Below, piece after piece: positions 1-12,162 of a DNA stretch of 64,000 bases; within the stretch, counting starts at the first letter, position 1; each line of letters opens with the position of its first letter. The position numbers and the translations under genes are program-made. The DNA is from Cercospora beticola (Eukaryota; Ascomycota; Dothideomycetes; Mycosphaerellales; Mycosphaerellaceae). Under the pieces are notes generated by a model. The model was not told where the DNA came from. It saw nothing but the letters and a program-made list of their open reading frames with translations, and did no database searches. The stretch lies in contig NC_088937.1 in assembly GCF_033473495.1 (NCBI RefSeq), positions 3,224,001 to 3,288,000 on the forward strand. The letters are read 5' to 3'.

Positions 1-1801
1 CGTATACATGGTAGAGAACAACAAGATGAGACTCACAGATTTCACTAGAGGCAGGGCATACCAAGTGATGATCATCGGCTACGAGAAACTCACGAAAGTC
101 CAGAAGGAGCTCCAAGGAGCCTCGGGCATCGACATTGTCATTTGCGACGAGGGCCATCGACTCAAGTCAAGCACAAACAAAGCAGCATCTGCGATCAAGA
201 CTCTCAGCACTGAGCGTCGCGTGATTCTGAGTGGGACCCCAGTGCAGAATGACTTGGCCGAGTTTCACACGATGGTCGACTTCGTCAATCCTAACATCTT
301 GAGCAAATACACGACCTTCAAGCGGGAATTCGAAAATCCTATCGTCAAATCACGGCAACCAGGAGCAGCGAAGAATGATCTAGAGAAAGGCGAGGCCCGA
401 AGTGCCGAGCTGGCCGGGATCACTGGGAAGTTCATCTTGCGTCGTACGGCTGAAATTCTGTCCAAGTACCTGCCACCCAAGACAGAGTACGTGATCTTCT
501 GCAAGCCGACCGAAACCCAGCGTAAGATCTATCGCCATATCATTGGCACCCAGGCTGTCGCGTCCGCGCTGCGTGCAGGTGCCGGTGGCTTGGAAGGAAT
601 CACAGCTCTGAAGAAACTCTGTAACAGTCCGACGCTCTTGCAGCAGAGGACCAAGTCGGGCGAGATCAAGCGCAACGACCTTGTAGAGGGTGTACCTCCT
701 CAACTGTTGACCACTCCAGGCACAAGTGCAAAGCTCTTAGTGCTCGACGAGCTATTGGTCAAAATCAGAAACGAGTCGGATGACAAAGTTGTTCTGGTCA
801 GTCACTACACAGAGACCATGGACATGTTGGCTACATTGGTCACATCCCTTGGTATGGGGTATGTTCGCCTGGATGGCAGTGTAGCTCAATCGAAGCGCCA
901 GGATCTGATCGACCGATTCAACAACACTCCACCGAGCAAAGTCTACATATTTCTACTGTCGGCGAAGTCCGGTGGTACTGGTCTGAACCTCGTCGGCGCC
1001 TCGCGGTTGATCATGTACGACTCTGACTGGAATCCGGCACACGATTTGCAAGCCATGGCTCGCATTCACCGCGATGGACAGAAGAAGCCGTGTTATATTT
1101 ATCGCTTCGTAACTCAGGGTGTCATGGACGAGAAGATCTTTCAGCGCCAAATCACCAAGACAGGTCTCGCAGACAGTATTGTGGACGGGAAAGACGCCGC
1201 TAGCAACTTCACACAAAATGACCTGCGCGACCTGTTCTCTTTCGACGAAGAGGATGATTGCCAAACGCATCGCTTGCTCGGTTGTCAATGCGAACAGAAT
1301 GGTCTGCCGTTCTCAGAAGCTGTCGAGGACGAAGTTGCAGAGCAAGTCGGCAGGAATGATCTTGCTAAGTTGAGTGGTGGCGAGATCGAGGTGCTACATC
1401 TGGAGGACAGTGACCAAGAGGAAGTCTACGTGCCAAAGAAATGCACTACGACTTTGGGAAATGTTGATCGGGATGCTCAGGAGGCCGAGATTCTGCGCAA
1501 TGCTCGAGAAAGTCGCGACTCTGAAGGCAAGGCGAAGATGCTGAGTCTCATGCAGTACACTCACCTCGACACATCTTTGACGAGAGGAGAGGAGCCAGCG
1601 CGCCGCAAGGGCTGGGATGAAGATGACGAGGATACCAGCAACGAGGGTGATACCTCCACGATGAGTATCCTTGATGCAGCGATCGATGACGCCGCTTTGC
1701 GAAATGTCATTCGTGATGTCGGGCAGAGAATAGGCTACGTGATGACGAAAATGGGTACCTCGCGGAACGAGGAGGGAGCAGCAGAAGAAACAAAGGGATA
1801 G
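1..1801 (+). CDS. rdh54: Rdh54/Tid1-type Swi2/Snf2 DNA translocase, 5' part missing
   Basis: The frame is open from base 2 and the first ATG visible is at 8, but the protein clearly begins before the window: the helicase motifs present are only II to VI. Seen: DEGHRLKS (motif II) near visible residue 47, ILSGTPVQND (III), SAKSGGTGLNL (V) and QAMARIHRDGQ (VI). The stretch LTDFTRGRAYQVMIIGYEKL, and ILSKYLPPKTE followed by FCKPT, are closer to Rdh54/Tid1 than to Rad54. The family remodels Rad51/Dmc1 filaments in recombination and meiosis and acts in the nucleus. The tail after about residue 420 is acidic and poorly conserved. No intron is seen in the visible part. Convergent with the aldolase gene; 275 bases separate them. 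Confidence 0.9.
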   Translation, partial: VYMVENNKMRLTDFTRGRAYQVMIIGYEKLTKVQKELQGASGIDIVICDEGHRLKSSTNKAASAIKTLSTERRVILSGTPVQNDLAEFHTMVDFVNPNILSKYTTFKREFENPIVKSRQPGAAKNDLEKGEARSAELAGITGKFILRRTAEILSKYLPPKTEYVIFCKPTETQRKIYRHIIGTQAVASALRAGAGGLEGITALKKLCNSPTLLQQRTKSGEIKRNDLVEGVPPQLLTTPGTSAKLLVLDELLVKIRNESDDKVVLVSHYTETMDMLATLVTSLGMGYVRLDGSVAQSKRQDLIDRFNNTPPSKVYIFLLSAKSGGTGLNLVGASRLIMYDSDWNPAHDLQAMARIHRDGQKKPCYIYRFVTQGVMDEKIFQRQITKTGLADSIVDGKDAASNFTQNDLRDLFSFDEEDDCQTHRLLGCQCEQNGLPFSEAVEDEVAEQVGRNDLAKLSGGEIEVLHLEDSDQEEVYVPKKCTTTLGNVDRDAQEAEILRNARESRDSEGKAKMLSLMQYTHLDTSLTRGEEPARRKGWDEDDEDTSNEGDTSTMSILDAAIDDAALRNVIRDVGQRIGYVMTKMGTSRNEEGAAEETKG

Positions 1802-2076
1802 ACATAGATCATCACGGCTTCATGTGTGACGACAGAAATGGCTGTGTATACTGACGATGAATGGCTGGCTGAAAATTTGTATCTCAATGTAGACATAGAT
1901 TATGATCAGAGATGAATTGCACAATTGCCTCTAACTACACCTACTGTTGGCCACGGTTTGTGAGCCATTCGCTCGAAAACAAAAACAGCTCAATCGGCCT
2001 GCACGAATCAAGAGTCTCAGAGTGCAGACTAGCACACATTCTATGTTTATATTTCGATCTTGTTCAAGATGATGGC

Positions 2077-3129
2077 CTAAGCAAGCAAAGCATTCCCAAA
2101 TTTCGTCAACTGCGACCCATCCGTCGCCCAAGTCGTAAGCAATCGCACTACAACCCAATCCTCGCCTCTAGTCTCCCACAAATAGAACGAAAAATCCTTG
2201 CGCAGTTTCTCCACCAATGGCCTCGGCAGGATTGCAAAAACTTGGTTGGTCTCTGTCTCTGCCAGCAGAGTATAGCCAGCATCAGTAATAGATTTGGACA
2301 ATTTATTCGCAGCCACATTGGCCTGTCGGGCCAATTGAAAATATAAGTCTTCACGAAACAGCTCCGCGAATTGAGCGCCCATGATTCTGCCCTTCGCTAG
2401 GAGTGACCCATGTTGTTTGACATAAAACTCGAAATCTCGAGCTAGCGCTTTATCTTTGACCACGATGGCTTCGCCGAGAAGTGCTCCGTTCTTTGTGCCT
2501 CCGATCCAGAAAATATCGGTCAATTCCAGGACGTCGTTCCAGCTCATGTCATTCTTGTCGCTGGCTAGTGCGGTTCCGATACGAGCTCCATCAACGAAGA
2601 GAAGTAAGTCGTGTTGCTCGCATAATTGTTTGATGGCTTTAAATTCGTCCTTTGTGTAGATTGTTCCAATTTCTGTTGCGTTGGAAATGTATACCAATCG
2701 AGGCTTGGCCATGTGAGGATAATGCCAATTTTCAGCCAATGCTTTCTTGATGAGAGCTGGAGTGAGTTTGCCTGCTTCTGGGATGACATTGATGATTTTG
2801 TGACCGGCGGATTCTACAGCTCCTGTTTCGCGTGTGACAATGTGGCCAGTCGAAGGCGCGATGACACTTTCGTGTGGTCGAAGACAAGCTGCGATGGAGA
2901 TGGCGTTGGCACTTGTCCCAGAAGGTACGAAAAAGACCCCCACATCGTCGTTTCTCAGATGTCTTCTGATATGTGTTCTTGCCTCTGCGCTGTACTCATC
3001 GTTGCCATATCCGCTCTGCTGGGCATCATTGCTGGCAATTAATGCATTTAGAAGTTGTGGATGTGCGCCTTCGCTGTAATCGTCAAGGAAACTGTACTTG
3101 ATCACTTGAGGCTCGATGATTTCAGGCAT
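2077..3129 (-). CDS. Low-specificity L-threonine aldolase / beta-eliminating lyase
   Basis: 350 residues in one exon. It is a PLP fold type I enzyme of the threonine aldolase family, which cleaves L-threonine or L-allo-threonine to glycine and acetaldehyde. Seen: FVPSGTSANAI in the cofactor phosphate-binding region, FVDGARIGTAL with the PLP-contacting aspartate, and IGGTKNGAL with the likely Schiff-base lysine. Length matches the bacterial LtaE-like branch (330-350 residues). The start at MPEIIEPQ is the first in-frame ATG and leaves a complete N-terminal YSEGAHP substrate segment. Cytosolic: no targeting signal visible. Family assignment is firm; the exact substrate stereospecificity cannot be read from sequence. 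Confidence 0.9.
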   Translation of the reverse strand: MPEIIEPQVIKYSFLDDYSEGAHPQLLNALIASNDAQQSGYGNDEYSAEARTHIRRHLRNDDVGVFFVPSGTSANAISIAACLRPHESVIAPSTGHIVTRETGAVESAGHKIINVIPEAGKLTPALIKKALAENWHYPHMAKPRLVYISNATEIGTIYTKDEFKAIKQLCEQHDLLLFVDGARIGTALASDKNDMSWNDVLELTDIFWIGGTKNGALLGEAIVVKDKALARDFEFYVKQHGSLLAKGRIMGAQFAELFREDLYFQLARQANVAANKLSKSITDAGYTLLAETETNQVFAILPRPLVEKLRKDFSFYLWETRGEDWVVVRLLTTWATDGSQLTKFGNALLA

Positions 3130-3233
3130 CTTGAACGTCGCACTCTTTTTGTGATGGCGGTTGAAATTTGTGAAGCTGATTCGTGTTACTCAGACATCTA
3201 TGACTTCTAAGCCGAGTATACGCGTTGGGTTCT

Positions 3234-3737
3234 ATGGCGGCCGGTCCGGGACTATCGGAGCTCCACGAAAATATGTGTCAGGTGTGCGGAAGCGTCCACG
3301 GATCCGACACGGCATGCTGTAATGGTGCTCGAGACTCCTGGCATTGGATGAGATCTGCTATCGGTGTGTCAATGATGGAATACCATGCTGGCGCTTGCCA
3401 ATTGTGCACTTTCATCAAGCCAGGAACTTCATGTCCGAAGCTAGGGGACACTGCGCTCCTGTGCGGTTGGATTGCATGGCGAGAAAATGTCTGCAATGAA
3501 GTCACTCGTATATGGGGCCAGATGTCCAGGGGAATAATTGGTTTTATGAAGCTCGATGGCTCGTTGTCGAGCTTCTGGTTCAAGTTGACCATGGTCCTGC
3601 TGGCATCTCCTCAACGTGGCGGCCGGTACTACATCAAGCTGCCATCTGAAGTTCCGAATGCGGTGATTCACCTACAGAGTCTTGCCAGCAACTGGGACGC
3701 ACCGCTCGTGTGCACGCGGCAACCTCGAGAGCCTTAG
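3234..3737 (+). CDS. Short cysteine-rich hypothetical protein, possible degenerate HET-type N-terminus
   Basis: An ATG-started ORF of 167 residues, head-to-head with the aldolase gene about 100 bases away. It holds a CQVC pair near the start and a CQLC pair near residue 61, with a tryptophan-rich middle. This spacing loosely resembles the N-terminal cysteine clusters that precede HET (heterokaryon incompatibility) domains in fungi, but no HET core follows. It could be a gene remnant, a small real gene or a chance ORF. No splice sites were found that extend it convincingly. Confidence 0.3.
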   Translation: MAAGPGLSELHENMCQVCGSVHGSDTACCNGARDSWHWMRSAIGVSMMEYHAGACQLCTFIKPGTSCPKLGDTALLCGWIAWRENVCNEVTRIWGQMSRGIIGFMKLDGSLSSFWFKLTMVLLASPQRGGRYYIKLPSEVPNAVIHLQSLASNWDAPLVCTRQPREP

Positions 3738-4410
3738 CATTGTCAAGTCGGATCTTTATCGGCTGAGACGATAACCCAGTGATCGCCGTCGCACGCGACA
3801 TAACACATCTGGATTTCGCTCTGCCATAGTAAGTCAGCGGGTTGTGACCCCTTTCGTCGCGGTTCGAGCGTGCATTTTGTTAGTGAGGCTTCGTTGCGCA
3901 GTTGAGACAGACGAAAATGGATCGAGTGTGAATAGCACTGGCCGCTCACTTGTTCAATTTGGCTATCAAATTTGCTTGGAAATTGACGGCGCAGACTTCG
4001 ACCCTGCCAATTCATACTCGAGGAAATTACGAACCTGCGCAGAAAGGAAAGCAGGTAGACATCATGCAAGACCAATATGTAGCTTCCTGCATTTTAACAA
4101 CGTATCGAAGAAGCTGCAAGGCCTTGCAACTGAGCACGACCGCGTAGGAAGTTCACGTCTCCACATATGCCAAGAATTCTGAAGATCTGGCACCACACGA
4201 TTCATGGCTCTTCCGCGGCCAGAGCGGTAGCGCAGCCAGCGTGGTCGTAAGAGTCCTGGACACGGAATCGAAGAAGACGGTTCTCAACGTCGTATAGATA
4301 CTCCCTTCTGAGCGTATGGATGATCAGAAGGGGCCTCCTGCACCTGTTCGGACCAGCGGAAAATGAACGTAGTCTTCATATACAGCTAAAATTTACTCCT
4401 TCACATCTCA
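3738..4410. other. Gene-free stretch upstream of tRNA
   Basis: Only short ORFs on both strands without recognisable content. No transposon ends or clear repeats seen. Confidence 0.5.
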
Positions 4411-4447
4411 GGCGTTGTAGCAAAGTGGTTACTGCGATTGACTCGAA

Positions 4448-4474
4448 AGGGCTGTTCCTACAGTCGTATTCGAT
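4448..4474 (+). other. Canonical tRNA intron
   Basis: 27 nt inserted directly 3' of the purine after the anticodon, the only position the eukaryotic tRNA-splicing endonuclease normally recognises. The exact cut may shift by a base because flanking A residues are ambiguous. Confidence 0.85.
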
Positions 4475-4500
4475 ATCAATTCCCTTCGGGGGCGTAGGTT

Positions 4501-4556
4501 GTACGTTCAATTCTCAGAATTGTAGTTCAGGATAATGGATGCTAACTGTCATCCAG
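4501..4556 (+). other. Spliceosomal-intron-like insert in the tRNA T-loop
   Basis: 56 nt, begins GTACGT and ends CAG. GCTAAC at 4541-4546 fits the fungal branch-point consensus, with its branch A about 11 nt before the 3' end. Length and spacing match the protein-gene introns of this window; the precursor gene at 23268 also uses a GTACGT donor. The insert lies between tRNA positions 55 and 56. Removing exactly GT...AG restores a perfect T-loop. It is not related in sequence to the introner-like elements at 44-50 kb. Confidence 0.8.
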
Positions 4557-4585
4557 CGAATCCTGCCAACGTCGTGATACGTTTC

Positions 4586-4593
4586 TTTTTTTT
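4586..4593 (+). terminator. RNA polymerase III terminator (T8)
   Basis: Eight T residues 12 bases after the tRNA 3' end, the standard Pol III stop. It supports a once-functional, probably still transcribed tRNA gene. Confidence 0.8.
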
Positions 4594-5349
4594 GCCTTTT
4601 GCGTGAGGTTGACGGACCGAGTGGTATCCGCTCAAGCTTGCGATCTTGCGACACCACAATCGTTCTCCTTTGAGGGCTCATGTTCTGGAGACTGTAGGGC
4701 TTTGTCTTTTTTTGGTACCAGAAGGTAGCCGTTGAATGTTCGCCGTCAAATGCTGTGCCTGAGCTGCGCCTCTTCCTCTGTCTCCTGGAGCCATGCGGAT
4801 CATCAACGATCTCAGGGCTCTGCCGTATACTGTAGTGGATGAAACACGCTGCATTGAATGGCGATCCTTTGAGAGTCAGAACAGTTCCTGTTCCGTTTTC
4901 GTATTGTTACTGAGTGGGCGCAACCCGCGCGTGCTGTCGCATAGCAGAGTAGCAGTAAATTTTCGGAGCTATGTGCTGTGATCTCACGTACCAGCGAGAA
5001 TTCATCACGCGCATCTGTTAGAATGTCTATCAGCTCTCAATTGTGTCTGGTTTGAGCATCGCCGAAGGATTGCTCTTCCGGAATGTGCTTGGCAAAGAGC
5101 GATCTTCTGCCTCAAGTGGCATTCTGTGATGTACGCCCAGCTTACTGCATGAGGCTGTGCTTTGTTTGTTGCACCAATTGACATTCGATCTCGCCTACTT
5201 TGCTTCAGAGTGCTTGACCCAGATATAGTAACATAGGGCGTAACGCTGCCTGTACTCCGTTGCCAGCGCTCTCAACTTTCCTTAACTACCTAAACAGGCT
5301 CATTGCTCAGAACCGGAACAGACACCAATTATCGAATTGAGCAGGCATC
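4594..5349. other. Gene-free stretch
   Basis: No ORF with recognisable content; probably contains the promoter of the following membrane-protein gene. Confidence 0.5.
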
Positions 5350-5950
5350 ATGGCGGACACTCGCTGGCGTGGTTGGTCCTCGGGCATACGATGGGTGTTG
5401 GTGGCGATTTTCCTGATGTCTCTCGTAACATGGGCAATCGGCTGTGCATTCACAGCACGTTTTGCAAATGCTCCGATCGGGGATTCACCATACTACAGCA
5501 GGATCTCGACAGCGTAAGGAGATTGTCGAGGTTTCATTGAATATTCTCAGCTGACCAATACGCAGCGAACTTTACTTTTACGCTGCCGGCTTTCCCATGG
5601 CGACTATGCTCGCTGCGGTGATCGATTTTGTCTTGCACATGCGCGGTTGGCTGAGCCCGGTTGTTTCGATCATTTGGTCTCTAATCGCCTTCGGAGTCTG
5701 GATATGGGTTCTTCTGATGTGGGGTGTCACGGAGTGGAGTCCCGATACTGGAGGTATCCTGGATCTCTACATGTACGACTACGCCGTCAATGGGATCGAT
5801 GTGTATGGGGATGGCCTGTTCTACAGCCGAGTCTCGACCGGAAGTGTGGCAGCATTATTGACGCTTGTGCAGCTGAGCTTTGCTGCTAGAGCTGTGGACT
5901 TGGAGAGGAAGGAAAGAAAAGCCAGGGTTGGCAAGCTTGAAGGTGCATGA
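5350..5950 (+). CDS. Small four-helix membrane protein (MARVEL-like)
   Basis: Two exons, 5350-5513 and 5566-5950, giving 182 residues. The 52-nt intron has GTAAGG, a CTGAC branch point and CGCAG, and joining restores a single frame. Four hydrophobic segments are seen: about residues 13-35 (VLVAIFLMSLVTWAIGCAF), 57-78, 85-111 (tryptophan-rich) and 145-165. The tail is charged (ERKERKARVGKLEGA) and probably cytosolic. Topology and size resemble fungal MARVEL-like plasma-membrane proteins, but no diagnostic motif was recognised, so the function is unknown. Start chosen as the first ATG that gives a complete first helix. Confidence 0.75.
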
Positions 5951-6518
5951 GATGAGCATGTCAGCACAGAGGACTGAGAGCATGGATGTGGTAATGTTAA
6001 TGAAGTGATGAGCGATGAGAGAGCAAAGACTGCTAAACGCAGCACGTAATGTCTAGTACGAAGGAAGCATGCACAATGTAGAGCAGCATGGCGTCTCGTC
6101 CACTGCTTGGAACGATACTGTCTTCCATTTCTTAATTTTCATTCGGAGACTCGTGTTCAAGGTCACCAATGCCGGCAAGGTGATGTATAGGCCGTAGAAG
6201 GCGCCTAGCTTGAGCATTGGGGCTTCATCGGCGTTCTCCTTGGTCGATTCAGCTGAAAGTCCTTGTGATAAGTTGGTCATGTTGTTGTAGGAAATGCGAA
6301 GCGCCCCAGAGACTGGCGAGAACACGCCAATCCCGAAGTGTCCTAGCGCGTCTGTAACCACTTTCACACGCGACGCGTTCGTGTTTCTCGCATCCCACTT
6401 CTCCAATCTCCCTTCACGACATCTCAACGCGCCCAACTCTGACTACACGATCTGATACCCACACCGAAACCAGTACAACAGCGCATTCTGGTCCTCACGC
6501 AGCCTAGTCACCGCCGCC
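5951..6518. other. Intergenic region upstream of mcm3
   Basis: 568 bases. A minus-strand open frame here lacks an ATG start and matches nothing recognised. Presumably 3' UTR plus the mcm3 promoter. Confidence 0.5.
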
Positions 6519-9211
<2,693 letters not shown>

Positions 9212-11216
9212 TGATGCTCGACGAGGAGATTTTGTTCGTGTATTGAAATTACGGCGCACAGTGCACTGACTGGCGAAACGCATGAGCTTTGGCGCTGGAG
9301 CTTGACGAGTACTATGAATGCGATGCTTTTCCTGATCTTCCATGCTATCTCTATTGAGAGAGAATCCTTGTATCCATGCAACCGAGTCTCTGGTACTTCA
9401 GATGGAAAATGATGGTATTTTCCCTGCACAATCTCCTCGTCAGCTGCATTGCATTTCCCAGGTTGTCGGACAACACCAACACAACACGTTCTGGCCCTTC
9501 ACGTTGACACGTCTCAATTCCCGACTAGCAGCAGAAGCCCAGAAGCAGCCACACCTTCTTGTTGACTCATCGATCATCAATCATCAGTATGGCACGATGG
9601 GTATATCGGCCCTTTGACACAAACCCTCTCGGCATCTTTTGCACTTTTTTCGATGCTGAGAAATCACCACAGAACAACGATACGCTGTATCGAGGCAGAG
9701 CAGACGGGAGCAAAAGATGTGCGTGCCTCTGAATCGCTCATATCATTCGCTGTTCGAAAGTCCAGCACCGGACTAAAAAGGAAATCCAAGACCATCCCGT
9801 TCTGCACGAACTGCATGGCGCTTTATTGAAATTTAAAGCGACATGCCGTCGGTTTCTCTGTTGTAGATCCTCGCAGATCAAGATCAGCAACTTGAACTGT
9901 AAAATTAATGACATCGCTTTTTTTTTTTTTTGGTGCTTGGTGCGAAAGAAGTCGGTAACTTCCAAATTCGGTCATCGCACAGTTTCGTAGACTAAACTTA
10001 TTTTTTTTCCTTCACTTCTCGCTTTCTCTTTTCGTAGGATCTGCAGGAGCCGGATTCTCCGTGCCGTGGCTTTTTCTTCATGCTGTTCTCATTTCGATTC
10101 ATACTTTCTCCTTTGCAGTTCTTGGCGATTGTTGAGAGCTTTTGTGGCTGGCTGCCCTGATGCAGGGAACGAGCACGTTTACAATGCGAATGCGCAGTGG
10201 CTTGTCGCATCCGCTCGTGCATGTCTGGTTTGTCCGAGCCGTCTCTCGATGGTAATACAATTGTGTAACTTACTAGAAGCTTGTCGTGCAGTATGAAGCT
10301 ACAACGAACGTTTCGTATTATTTTCGGAAGGCATTTGTACGACTGATAGAGTCATGTCAGTCGGCACTGTTAAGCGCCAATGCAGGACGGTTGCCGCGCC
10401 CAATGCAAGGTCCGTCTTTGATTAGTCGCGGATTTGAGAGAAAAGCGAGCAGATCTACATGAAATGAAGCTTGGCTTACACATCAATGGCGTGATGTAAT
10501 CACACTTGCGCTGTTGGGAGAAGTGTGTTGTCAAGCCAAGAGTAGCAAAGGAATTGAAGGTTTGTGGATGCTGATGCCAAAACCTCCCCGTCTTGGCTGT
10601 GAGATTCTCCTTTCTCCACGGGTTCTTGCTCACCGACAACCATGCTGCGCTGATGATCAAGCGGACAGACAGCACATTCGAATCTTGTTGATCCCACCAA
10701 GCCCAAGTAGTCGTGGCGGCGACTTGCGCAGGAGATCCCGACTGTAGAGATCGTCGAAGCTGAGGACTGACATTGATGTGCACACTTCATCTTCTTGGCG
10801 CATGTAGGTCGACCAGATTTTCAAGGTATTCGATGTTGTCTGTTTCATGTTCAGAAAATTGCCAGCTTAGAACATGGTCAACACGCGGCAGTGAGGGGAG
10901 CCATGCGTCCATGCGTGGTCCACGTGTATCTCAATACGCCAAGACAAGTACCGTAAGCATGTGAAACCAGCCACGAATACTAGGAAGAGCTTTCTGGACA
11001 AGCTTGATCTCCGCGTAGTGAGTTAGGGCAAAGATTAGCATGTAAGTGAGACAACAACCAAGCGAGAGGGGGATTCTAGGCTGTCGTATAGGCGCACGCT
11101 GGTTCCGAGGACGGCTGTGAACCGTACTGCTGGGAATGTGATAAATTTCGCATACAGTGACGAGCCGTCGAGCCCAGTGAGAGAGAGGGAATCCAGGTTC
11201 CAGCCCTACGCACCAG
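9212..11216. other. 2-kb intergenic region between convergent genes
   Basis: Both flanking genes end here. It holds a 14-base T run at 9918-9931 and several short ORFs on both strands with no recognisable content. No tRNA, transposon or repeat was identified. The length is unusual for a convergent spacer in this dense window, so an unrecognised small or non-coding gene is possible. Confidence 0.4.
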
Positions 11217-12162
11217 CTACAGCTCCTTCTCTGGTTGGTGAGGTCCACCTGCCATTGTCGCCTCGATCAAGTCGTACCCGATGTCGTATTGCAGGCCATC
11301 GGGGCTAACAATATTTTCTATGTCAACTGTTGTGCCATCAGATTTTGTTGTACGCGTACAGCATTCCCGTGATCCTGACTTACACCATTCTTGGGTGGCC
11401 TCCGGATGCGGTCCAACCTGGCAGAATCTGTCAGAACACGCGAGGTTCCTCTAACAGGAGTCCATCGTGTCGATCGTGTTACTCACCAGGCCAACCCAAC
11501 CTTTGCCATGTCTATTGACGGAAGCAGCAACACCGCCACTCTTCGAATACCGTCCAAGGATGAAGGCGTCAGCAGAGGGACGAAAACCCTGAATCACAGC
11601 ACCTTCCTGGAAATAGATCCATCTGTCTTTTGTGGTCTGGCCAGCGTTTGGACCGGCCGACCATTTCCAATCAACTTGGATGATGGTGTCATCGTCGTTC
11701 TTTACTTGTGCGGTCTTCTGCTCGCACTCTGAATCTGTATCAGCGTGCTTGGGCAACAGACCAAACCCAGGCGTGTGCCCTGCCAAATAGGCTCCGAGGC
11801 AAAACCCAAGGTATCGGCCACCATTCGACACGAATTCGCGAATCGGTGCCCGATATTTCCGCACTTCTACAAAAGCATCGTCCAGGTCTGCGGTGGCGTC
11901 AAATCATCAGCGTCGTTCCCGCTAGCCACTGAGCATATTCTCGTGATGCCGAGAAAAGATTATTAATCATACCATCGCCCCCTGGCTGTGCGTACAAGTC
12001 GACCGCTCGTAAAGCCTCAGCAGAGATGTCGACTGCTTCGTTAGGGCCGGCGTACTGCACTTCAAAATGTCTTGGCGAGGATTCGAGCAGCTGTGCGACT
12101 GCTTCTGGTAGGCCTTCACTCGTCGCGGGACCGCGATATACGAGGGCTCGTGGTCGACTCAT
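11217..12162 (-). CDS. Biotin-protein-ligase N-terminal-domain (BPL_N) protein, class I amidotransferase-like
   Basis: Four exons: 12162-11973, 11887-11487, 11417-11384 and 11326-11217, giving 244 residues. Introns use GTATGA/CGCAG, GTGAGT/CCAG and GTAAGT/ACAG; every junction keeps frame and restores family-like text (QPGGDDLDDAF, GLVGPHPEATQEW, PDGLQYDIGYDLIEATM). The fold is a stand-alone BPL_N domain: MSRPRALVYRGPATS at the start and a class I glutamine-amidotransferase nucleophile elbow GFCLGAYLAG near residue 100. It has no biotin ligase catalytic domain, so it is not a full ligase. Function of stand-alone BPL_N proteins is not established. Divergent from the NRPS-like gene, 1.4 kb away. 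Confidence 0.85.

Larger units (their letters stand above)
4411..4574 (+). tRNA. tRNA-Ser(CGA) gene with canonical intron and a second insert in the T-loop
   Basis: Folded by hand. Acceptor stem 4411-4417 pairs 7/7 (one G-U) with 4567-4573, discriminator G at 4574. D-stem 4420-4422/4433-4435 with the A-box TAGCAAAGTGGTTACTGC. Anticodon stem 4437-4441/4476-4480 pairs 5/5; loop CTCGAAA carries anticodon CGA at 4444-4446. A 27-nt intron at 4448-4474 follows position 37, as in other fungal tRNA-Ser(CGA) genes. A long variable arm (4481-4493, CCC-TTC-GGG) confirms the serine type. T-stem 4494-4498/4562-4566 pairs 5/5 (one U-G), but its loop is split: TT at 4499-4500 and CGAAT at 4557-4561 flank a 56-nt insert. 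Without both inserts the tRNA is 81 nt with a canonical TTCGAAT loop. It may be functional or very recently broken. Confidence 0.9.

Noticed and set aside
6053..6436. 127-codon minus-strand frame between the membrane-protein gene and mcm3
   Set aside because: Begins with TTG, has no ATG start and no recognisable domain.
9998..10964. Clustered small ORFs in the mcm3/BPL_N spacer
   Set aside because: No splice chain or domain could be assembled; left as unassigned.
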